A stretch of DNA of 64,000 nt, from contig CALNYT010000002.1 of the NCBI GenBank assembly GCA_942490885.1, positions 4,216,001-4,280,000 on the forward strand. Direction: 5' to 3'. Positions 57,806 through 64,000 of the stretch are shown here, piece after piece. Below the pieces are notes generated by a model. It was not told where the DNA came from. It saw nothing but the letters and a program-made list of their open reading frames with translations, and made no database searches. A program made the translations under genes and the position numbers. This DNA comes from Oceanirhabdus sp942490885. GTDB taxonomy: Bacteria > Bacillota > Clostridia > Clostridiales > Clostridiaceae. Each line of letters starts with the position of its first letter. Position 1 is the stretch's first letter.

Positions 57806-59272
57806 CTATTTCTTCTGCCTTATTTTATCATCCGTATGTAGGAATGATGGTCTCTTAATAAAAGATTTGAATGGATATCTCATTATCATATCCTTGAACT
57901 CACTTTTTGTAGGATTTGCAAATGGAGCTAGATACGGCGCCCCAAAACTTGTAAGTTTCAAAAGATGTATTAGTACAAAAATAACACCCATTGCCACTCC
58001 ATAAAGTCCAAAAACACTAGCAAGTAAAATCAAAATAATTCTTATGACTCTGAAGGCAGAAACCAATCCATAATTTGGTGTGAGAAAAGTAGTTATAGCT
58101 GTTAACCCCACTATTATTATCATAATAGGACTTACAATTCCTGCACTTACTGCTGCCTGCCCTACAACCAATCCTCCAACAACTCCAATAGTTGATCCTA
58201 TTGCCTTTGGCAGTTTCAAAATTGCCTCTATAAGCAATACCATACTTATTTCCATTATTAAAGCTTCTACAAAAGCAGGGAAAGGAACCCCCTCTCTCGA
58301 AGCTGCTATTGAATATGCAAGTTTAGTTGGTAATATATTTGTATGAAATGCTGTTGTTGCTATATACAATGCTGGTGCAATCAAAGCTGCAATCATTGCA
58401 AATATCCTTATTATTCTTATTAACGAAGAATGCATCCATCGTTGATTGTAATCATCAGGACTTTGAAATAATGCAGGTAACGACCCTGGTACTATTAAGG
58501 CAAACGGCGAATTATCTACAAGTATTGCCACTCGCCCCTCATAAATAGCAGCAGCTACAACATCTGGTCTTTCAGTGCTCTGTACCTGAGGAAATGGAGA
58601 AAACTTATAATCCTCTATCATCTGTTCAATATATCCACTATCTTGAATAGCATCAATTTCAATTTCATCTAACCTTTTTTCAACTTCTATTACCAAATCC
58701 TTGTCTGCAATATCTTCAATATAAAGTATAGCTATATCTGTTTTTGATCTTGTTCCAATCATTTTAGGTTTTGCTCTGTATCTAGTATCTCGGATTCTTC
58801 TCCTTACAAGCGCTGTATTAAATCTTATAGTCTCTGTGAAACCGTCTCTAGGCCCCCTTACAACTGTTTCACCTGATGGTTCACTTACCCCTCTAGCTGC
58901 CCAAGCTCTTGTTGCAAGAACATATACTTTATCCATTCCATCAATTAACAGGAGACATTCACCCGCTAGTGCCGCGTTGATTCCATCTTTAAGTTTATCA
59001 ACCGGTCTAAGATCAGTAAGAGCTAAAACCTTAGATATAAGTTCACCCTGATTTTCAATTTTATTCCTATAAGCAAGCATAAGTGGTTCCATTACATAAT
59101 CGTTCAGTACCATTTTATCACTCATTCCATCTATATAAACTAAAGCAACCTTCCATTTATCAGCATAAAACTCCCTATAAACAAAATCATAGTTGTCTAC
59201 AAGAGTATCCTTAATGTACTTCAAATTCTCATCCAGTTCAGGGTTTATCTCGTCTCTTAAATTTTCCTTCAA
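57806..59272 (-). CDS. gerAA: Spore germination protein GerAA-type
   Basis: About 488 residues from a TTG at 59272 with GGGGGTG eight bases upstream; a TTG at 59287 lies inside the site. The cytoplasmic N-terminal domain (to ~280) includes the GRVAILVDNSPFALIVPGSL region. The membrane domain follows: REGVPFPAFVEALIMEISMV, LPKAIGSTIGVVGGLVVGQA and GAPYLAPF. It is the A subunit, an oligomeric ion channel of the germinant receptor. First large gene of the ger operon. Confidence 0.94.
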   Translation of the reverse strand: MKENLRDEINPELDENLKYIKDTLVDNYDFVYREFYADKWKVALVYIDGMSDKMVLNDYVMEPLMLAYRNKIENQGELISKVLALTDLRPVDKLKDGINAALAGECLLLIDGMDKVYVLATRAWAARGVSEPSGETVVRGPRDGFTETIRFNTALVRRRIRDTRYRAKPKMIGTRSKTDIAILYIEDIADKDLVIEVEKRLDEIEIDAIQDSGYIEQMIEDYKFSPFPQVQSTERPDVVAAAIYEGRVAILVDNSPFALIVPGSLPALFQSPDDYNQRWMHSSLIRIIRIFAMIAALIAPALYIATTAFHTNILPTKLAYSIAASREGVPFPAFVEALIMEISMVLLIEAILKLPKAIGSTIGVVGGLVVGQAAVSAGIVSPIMIIIVGLTAITTFLTPNYGLVSAFRVIRIILILLASVFGLYGVAMGVIFVLIHLLKLTSFGAPYLAPFANPTKSEFKDMIMRYPFKSFIKRPSFLHTDDKIRQKK

Positions 59273-59318
59273 ATTAATCACCCCCAAGTTTTTAAAAATT
59301 ATAAATATTTTAAATTAA

Positions 59319-59513
59319 TCATATCACTATTAAACGTATAATACTTAGTGTCACAGCTATGACAATAGCACTTATACCTATAATCCTTGATTTTTTAGCA
59401 ACTTCCTTCATCTTGTATTCCTTAAATGTAGCATAGTCTATAGTTATCATAATAATTCCCTGAATAACTATTAAGATAACAAAATATTTGTCACACAAAC
59501 CTAAAATCCTCAT
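59319..59513 (-). CDS. Small two-helix membrane protein preceding ger operon
   Basis: 64 residues with two hydrophobic helices (YFVILIVIQGIIMITI and IIGISAIVIAVTLSIIRLIV) separated by a short charged loop (KEYKMKEVAKKSR). AAGGTGG before the ATG at 59513. It lies 46 nt upstream of gerAA on the same strand, with no terminator between. Size and topology match the D subunits described for some Bacillus germinant receptors, which alter receptor output. Assignment as a ger D-type subunit is by context only. Confidence 0.65.
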   Translation of the reverse strand: MRILGLCDKYFVILIVIQGIIMITIDYATFKEYKMKEVAKKSRIIGISAIVIAVTLSIIRLIVI

Positions 59514-59574
59514 ACTACCACCTTATACTCTCTTAATTATATTTCTCACCTTATTATCTGTATAAATAAAAAAA

Positions 59575-59615
59575 ATATGCAGGGGATACTACCATTGGTA
59601 GTATCCCCTGCATAT
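59575..59615 (-). terminator. Strong terminator after ispE
   Basis: ATATGCAGGGGATACTACC and GGTAGTATCCCCTGCATAT form a perfect 19-bp stem with a 3-nt loop; T run follows on the minus strand. It separates the heme/ispE operon from the ger operon. Confidence 0.92.
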
Positions 59616-59623
59616 AAAAAACA

Positions 59624-59686
59624 AATTGAGAATGATGGATGGTTATACCCAAAGGTCAGAACCTACATCTTTCAATTCTCAATTCG
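59624..59686. repeat. Dispersed palindromic repeat, short copy
   Basis: AATTGAGAATGATGGATGG and CATCTTTCAATTCTCAATT are inverted arms around a 25-nt centre. It is next to the ispE terminator. Confidence 0.6.
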
Positions 59687-59713
59687 CTTTTATGAAGCTC
59701 TCAACTATGTTTT

Positions 59714-60562
59714 TTATTTTTTTATAGTTCTTGTAATAAAAACTTCTTGATAATCTTTGTTAAAATATTCATAGCACCTTTGTGCTTTTAAAATATCATC
59801 AAAGAAACCGAATACCGTTGGCCCACTTCCACTCATCATAGAATTAATAGCCCCCATCTCCACCATGTGTTTCTTAATGTTCTTAATGGATTTATGTTTA
59901 ATAATAGTCACATTCTCAAGTACATTTTTCATATGATAACATACAGATTTTAAATCATCTTTCTCAATAGCTTCCAGTAGCCTATCTGTTTTCACATGCT
60001 TTCTTATCTTAGATATATCAAGATCTTTATATACAGTTTTTGTAGAAACACCAAAGTTAGGTTTTACCAACACTAGAATCTTATTATCAAATGGTCTTAA
60101 TGGAGTAATTATCTCTCCAATTCCTTCACAAAGTGCTGTTCCACCAACAAAACAATAAGGAATATCTGCACCTAATGTCTCTCCTAGCTTCATAAGTTCC
60201 TCATCTGAAGCTTTCACCTTAAATATATTCCTCATACCTTTAAGCACTGCAGCTGCATCTGTACTGCCCCCTGCAAGTCCCGCTGCAACAGGAATATTCT
60301 TTTGAATATGTATCCTTACTCCCTCATTAATGTTATAAGTTTTCATAAACAGTTCAGCAGCTTTGAATGCAAGGTTCTTATCATCAGTGGGTATGAAATA
60401 TTTATTACAAGTTATAGTTATACCCTCATTAGCTTTGTTAATATCTATCTCATCATAAAGTTCTATCTGTTGCATTATCATCTTTAATAGATGATACCCA
60501 TCTTCCCTTTTATCAATAGCATCAAGGGATATATTAATCTTCCCATAAGCTTTTATAACCAT
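59714..60562 (-). CDS. ispE: 4-diphosphocytidyl-2-C-methylerythritol kinase
   Basis: 282 residues. GHMP kinase fold: YGKINISLDAIDKREDGYHL at the N-terminus, the ATP loop PVAAGLAGGSTDAAAVLKGM (~91-110) and the C-terminal MMSGSGPTVFGFF (~240). It phosphorylates CDP-methylerythritol in the non-mevalonate isoprenoid pathway. It follows hemL by 8 nt and is probably the last gene of the heme operon transcript, ending at 59575-59615. Confidence 0.97.
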   Translation of the reverse strand: MVIKAYGKINISLDAIDKREDGYHLLKMIMQQIELYDEIDINKANEGITITCNKYFIPTDDKNLAFKAAELFMKTYNINEGVRIHIQKNIPVAAGLAGGSTDAAAVLKGMRNIFKVKASDEELMKLGETLGADIPYCFVGGTALCEGIGEIITPLRPFDNKILVLVKPNFGVSTKTVYKDLDISKIRKHVKTDRLLEAIEKDDLKSVCYHMKNVLENVTIIKHKSIKNIKKHMVEMGAINSMMSGSGPTVFGFFDDILKAQRCYEYFNKDYQEVFITRTIKK

Positions 60563-60570
60563 CTTTTATT

Positions 60571-61857
60571 CTACAGCTCCCTTAAAACATCATATTGGAT
60601 TTTTATTGTTTCTTCTATATGTTCTATTGTATGCTCACTTGATAGGAACATTCCTTCAAATTGTGCAGGCGGAAGAAGAATACCTCTCTCTAACATTCCT
60701 TTGAAGTACCTAGAATACATATCTGTATCACATTTCTTAACATCATCATAGCTGTGGAATTTACCCTCTGCAAAGAACACACATACCATTCCCTTAAATC
60801 TAACAACCTCAGCACTGATATTTAATTGGTGTATATTCTTTCTAAAGCCTTCTTCTAGCCTCTTAGCCTTTTCTTCTATACCTTGGTATATCTGAGGATT
60901 ATCCCTTAATATTCTTAAGTTATTATACCCCATATGCATAGCAAGTGGATTTCCAGATAAAGTTCCCGCTTGATATACCGGTCCTACTGGTGAAACCATA
61001 TCCATAATTTCTTTCTTTCCACCATATGCCCCTACTGGAAGTCCTCCACCTATAATTTTACCGAAGCAAGTCATATGAGCCTCAACTCCATAAACCTCCT
61101 GTGCTCCACCATATGCTAGTCTAAATCCAGTAATAACCTCATCAAAAATAAGTACCGCTCCATATTCATCACATATATCTCTAAGTCCTTGTAAGAACTC
61201 TTTCTTTCCTGGAACAACTCCCATATTTCCACCTACTGGCTCAACAATAATCGCAGCTATTTCTTCTCCCTGTTCTTCAAATATTTTCTTCACAGCATCT
61301 AGATCATTATATTTACTTACCAAAGTATCTTTAACTGTATCAGCTGGTACCCCTGGACTAGTAGGTACTCCAAATGTTAAAGTCCCTGATCCTGATTTAA
61401 CTAATAAAGAATCAGAGTGACCATGATAGCATCCTTCGAATTTTAGTATTTTATTTCTTCCAGTATACCCTCTAGCAACTCTCAGCGCACTCATTGTTGC
61501 CTCTGTTCCAGAGTTAACCATTCTAACCATATCTATAGATGGATATGCTTCTACAATCAATTTCGCCATCTTTACTTCAATTTCAGTGGGAACTCCATAG
61601 CTAGTACCTCTTCTTAAAACTTCTTCTATTCCATCTAATACCTTTTCATTACTATGTCCTAAAATCAATGGACCCCATGAACATATATAATCTATGTACT
61701 CATTTCCATCTACATCATAAATCTTTGCCCCTTCTCCTCTTTCAATGAAAATAGGGTCTAATCCAACTGATCTAAAAGCCCTAACTGGACTATTAACTCC
61801 ACCTGGTATATACTTTTGTGCTTCATTAAAAATCTCACTTGATTTATTATGCTTCAT
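60571..61857 (-). CDS. hemL: Glutamate-1-semialdehyde 2,1-aminomutase
   Basis: 428 residues from the ATG at 61857, one nucleotide after the hemB stop, with AAGGAG upstream inside hemB; the longer frame is hemB sequence in another frame. The aminotransferase motifs VNSGTEATMSALRVARGYTG, LIFDEVITGFRLAYGG and the PLP lysine in CFGKIIGGGLPVGAYGG (~265) are intact. It makes 5-aminolevulinate by the C5 pathway. Confidence 0.97.
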   Translation of the reverse strand: MKHNKSSEIFNEAQKYIPGGVNSPVRAFRSVGLDPIFIERGEGAKIYDVDGNEYIDYICSWGPLILGHSNEKVLDGIEEVLRRGTSYGVPTEIEVKMAKLIVEAYPSIDMVRMVNSGTEATMSALRVARGYTGRNKILKFEGCYHGHSDSLLVKSGSGTLTFGVPTSPGVPADTVKDTLVSKYNDLDAVKKIFEEQGEEIAAIIVEPVGGNMGVVPGKKEFLQGLRDICDEYGAVLIFDEVITGFRLAYGGAQEVYGVEAHMTCFGKIIGGGLPVGAYGGKKEIMDMVSPVGPVYQAGTLSGNPLAMHMGYNNLRILRDNPQIYQGIEEKAKRLEEGFRKNIHQLNISAEVVRFKGMVCVFFAEGKFHSYDDVKKCDTDMYSRYFKGMLERGILLPPAQFEGMFLSSEHTIEHIEETIKIQYDVLREL

Positions 61858-61858
61858 G

Positions 61859-62833
61859 CTAGATCCACTCCTTCTTCTTAGCAATATCCTTTGCAAAGTA
61901 TGTTATTATTATGTCTGCCCCTGCTCTTTTTATAGATAATAGAGCCTCATATATTACTTTCTCATTCATAAGTCCATTATCAACTGCCATCTTAAGCATT
62001 GAATATTCACCACTTACATTATACGCAGCTATAGGAACATTGAAATTATCCTTAACTCTTCTAATTATATCAAGATAGGATAGTGCAGGCTTAACCATTA
62101 CAATATCAGCCCCCTCTTCAATATCAATCTCCACTTCTCTAATACCCTCGTCACTATTTGCAGGGTCCATCTGATAAGCTCTTCTATCTCCAAATGCAGG
62201 TGTAGAATCTGCAGCATCTCTAAATGGTCCATAGAATGAAGAAGCATATTTAGCACTATAGGCCATAATAGGAATGTTTTTATATCCCCATTCATCAAGT
62301 GCTTCTCTAATACCTTTAACTCTACCATCCATCATATCCGAAGGGGCAATCATATCTGCACCAGCTTTAGCATGACTAATTGCTATTCTCTTAAGATACT
62401 CAACAGTTGTATCATTCTCAACATCTCCACTTGAAGTTAATATTCCACAATGTCCGTGTGATGTATACTCGCACATACACACATCTGTTATAACATACAT
62501 ATCAGGGCTAATCTCTTTTATTTTTCTAACAGCTTTCTGTACAATTCCATTCACATCATACGCATCACTGCCCACTTCGTCCTTGTCACCAGGAATACCA
62601 AATAAAATAACACACTTAATTCCTATTGTTACAAGTTCATTTATCTCTTCTTCTAACTTATCCACTGAGAAATGATAATTCCCCGGCATTGACTTTATCT
62701 CATTTTTAATCCCTTTCCCTTCTATTATGAAAAGAGGGTAAACTAGATCATCTAAAGTTAATTTTGTCTCTCTAACCATGCTTCTTATTGTTTCATTTCT
62801 TCTTAATCTTCTTGTCCTTCTTATAGTTCCCAA
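61859..62833 (-). CDS. hemB: Delta-aminolevulinic acid dehydratase
   Basis: 324 residues from a TTG at 62833, with GGAGG nine bases upstream overlapping the end of hemD. The Cys triad DVCMCEYTSHGHCGI marks the zinc-dependent type. Schiff-base lysines lie in MAYSAKYASSFYGPF (~195) and IVMVKPALSYLDI (~248). It condenses two aminolevulinates to porphobilinogen. The gene lies between the cobA-hemD fusion and hemL, each within 5 nt. Confidence 0.97.
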   Translation of the reverse strand: MGTIRRTRRLRRNETIRSMVRETKLTLDDLVYPLFIIEGKGIKNEIKSMPGNYHFSVDKLEEEINELVTIGIKCVILFGIPGDKDEVGSDAYDVNGIVQKAVRKIKEISPDMYVITDVCMCEYTSHGHCGILTSSGDVENDTTVEYLKRIAISHAKAGADMIAPSDMMDGRVKGIREALDEWGYKNIPIMAYSAKYASSFYGPFRDAADSTPAFGDRRAYQMDPANSDEGIREVEIDIEEGADIVMVKPALSYLDIIRRVKDNFNVPIAAYNVSGEYSMLKMAVDNGLMNEKVIYEALLSIKRAGADIIITYFAKDIAKKKEWI

Positions 62834-62837
62834 AATT

Positions 62838-64000
62838 CTATTCCTCCTCCTTGATGATTGCTTCCAATACGCCTTTAATAGAATATTCCTCTGCTTCTCT
62901 GTATATATTCACTCCCAATTCCTTTGCTGTATTTGAAGTTATAGGTCCTATAGATATACATTTAGCCTTATCTAATAATCCAGTATTTTCAGTTCCTATA
63001 CTTTCAATGAAGTTCTTTACAGTGGATGAACTTGTGAATGTAATATAATCAACCTTATTCTCTTTCAACTTACCCAACAATTCATCTTTATTAGGAGAAT
63101 CTTTTACGGTTGTATATGTAATTACTTCTTCGACATCACATACTTTTGAAAGTTCTTCAACAAGTAACCTTCTAGCCCCTTCTGCTCTTGGTATGAGTAC
63201 TTTATTGTTACTATCAACCACCTTTGATAATTCCTCTAATAACGCTTCACCAATTGCTCTCTCTGGAACTATATCTGCTCTCAATCCAAATACGGATAAT
63301 CTCTCCTCTGTACCTTTTCCAATTACAGCTATCTTACAGTTTCCTAAAGCTCTGCTATCGAATCCTTTTTGGAATAATTCCTCAAAGAATATATCAATTC
63401 CATTTATACTTGTAAATACTATATAATCATAGTTCTTTAAGTTTTCTATGCTTTTTTCAAGTTTTTTATTGTTCTCTATCTTCTTAATCTTTATTGCAGG
63501 CATCTCTATAGCTCTGCCACCAAGTTCTTCAATACTCTTTACAAGTGAACTACTCTGTGCTCTACTTCTTGTAATGACAACATTCTTTCCAAAAAGAGGC
63601 TTCTCCTCAAAGAAGTTTAATTTATTTCTAAGTGTTGCAACATTGCCTACAACTATTACACTAGGTGAACCAATACCGTCTTTTTCAACAATCTCAACTA
63701 TATTATGAAGTTCCCCTTGAACTACTCTCTGTTCAGGTCTTGTAGCCCAGTTTACTATTGCAACCGCTGTATTTTTATCCTTCCCATTTTCAATAAGACT
63801 CTCAGTAATCTTCTTTAAATTTGACATTCCCATTAAAAATACAAGAGTTCCATTAACCTCACTCAGTGCTTTCCAATTTAACTCTTCATTATCATCCTTT
63901 AAATGCCCAGTGATTACATGAAAAGATGAAGCAAAATTTCTATGTGTTATAGAAATTCCTGCATACGCAAGCCCTCCTATAGAAGAACTTATACCTGGAA
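62838..64000 (-). CDS. Uroporphyrinogen-III methyltransferase/synthase fusion (CobA-HemD), 5' end missing
   Basis: The frame is open to the right edge. Upstream of the Met at 63833 it reads ISSSIGGLAYAGISITHRNF and FASSFHVITGH, the SUMT (CobA) core, then FLMGMSNLKKITESLI and NWATRPEQRVVQGELHNI (SUMT end). From NVVITRSRAQSSSLVKSIEE the C-terminal ~250 residues are HemD (uroporphyrinogen-III synthase). One protein thus closes the tetrapyrrole ring and methylates it toward siroheme and cobalamin. The fusion is common in clostridia. The true start lies beyond 64000. Confidence 0.93.
   Translation of the reverse strand, partial: PGISSSIGGLAYAGISITHRNFASSFHVITGHLKDDNEELNWKALSEVNGTLVFLMGMSNLKKITESLIENGKDKNTAVAIVNWATRPEQRVVQGELHNIVEIVEKDGIGSPSVIVVGNVATLRNKLNFFEEKPLFGKNVVITRSRAQSSSLVKSIEELGGRAIEMPAIKIKKIENNKKLEKSIENLKNYDYIVFTSINGIDIFFEELFQKGFDSRALGNCKIAVIGKGTEERLSVFGLRADIVPERAIGEALLEELSKVVDSNNKVLIPRAEGARRLLVEELSKVCDVEEVITYTTVKDSPNKDELLGKLKENKVDYITFTSSSTVKNFIESIGTENTGLLDKAKCISIGPITSNTAKELGVNIYREAEEYSIKGVLEAIIKEEE

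Noticed and set aside
62098..62328. 76-codon frame inside hemB
   Set aside because: It is an out-of-frame shadow of an intact, conserved gene.

Overview
The window reads as chromosomal DNA of a low-GC, endospore-forming Firmicute, most probably Clostridium sensu stricto. Evidence: AT-rich codon use, strong AGGAGG ribosome sites, many TTG/GTG starts, sporulation and germination genes (spoIIID, spoIIQ, spoIID, spoIIR, yyaC, a gerA-type operon), a thiolase gene with a Rex-like operator, and clostridial gene order (metK-recD2-comF-hpf; atp operon-ywmB-murA-spoIID-spoIIQ-spoIIID-mbl; prfA-prmC-tdk; rho; pyrG). Nearly all genes are on the minus strand.

Positions 1 to about 10,530 are the right end of an integrated mobile element (prophage, ICE or integrated plasmid-like element; its left end is outside the window). 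It carries a tyrosine integrase and a small regulator on the plus strand. Leftward genes encode an RRNPP-type peptide receptor with its own secreted pro-peptide, a stand-alone CodY-like winged helix, an excisionase-like HTH protein, an HUH rolling-circle Rep-like protein, two HNH proteins, a PAPS-reductase-family PP-loop enzyme and several small Cys-rich proteins. A short, strongly promoted and terminated plus-strand transcript lies divergently from the receptor. An 11-bp sequence is repeated in inverted orientation at the 5' ends of both divergent transcripts. This receptor, peptide and small-RNA module is the best candidate for an undescribed communication system. The element sits directly downstream of hpf, where secA is normally found.

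Positions 10.6-16.1 kb hold hpf, comF, recD2 and metK, the last under a SAM-I riboswitch. Positions 16.16-18.44 kb hold six tRNA genes (4 Tyr, 2 Thr) in two copies of a 1,135-bp unit. Each unit contains its own triplicated 164-bp spacer, homogenised within the unit. One strong promoter reads through the whole cluster, apparently toward the metK riboswitch.

Positions 18.5-25.6 kb are sporulation and envelope genes. Positions 25.7-32.2 kb are the complete F1Fo ATP synthase operon (atpI-B-E-F-H-A-G-D-C). Positions 32.6-43.5 kb contain thlA, tagO, dCMP deaminase, upp, rpiB, ywlE, sua5, a ZIP transporter, two small membrane proteins, prfA and prmC. Positions 43.5-53 kb contain tdk, rpmE, rho, pyrG, a sigma-54 activator, ywiB, a PP-loop thiolation-like protein and ddl. 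Positions 53-59.5 kb contain a secreted Ig-like protein, spoIIR and a gerA-type germinant receptor operon. Positions 59.7-64 kb contain ispE, hemL, hemB and a cobA-hemD fusion truncated by the window edge.

Intergenic regions carry a dispersed palindromic repeat family of about 250 bp (full, partial and minimal copies), mostly placed next to intrinsic terminators. One gap holds a 105-nt relic of a group II intron 5' end.
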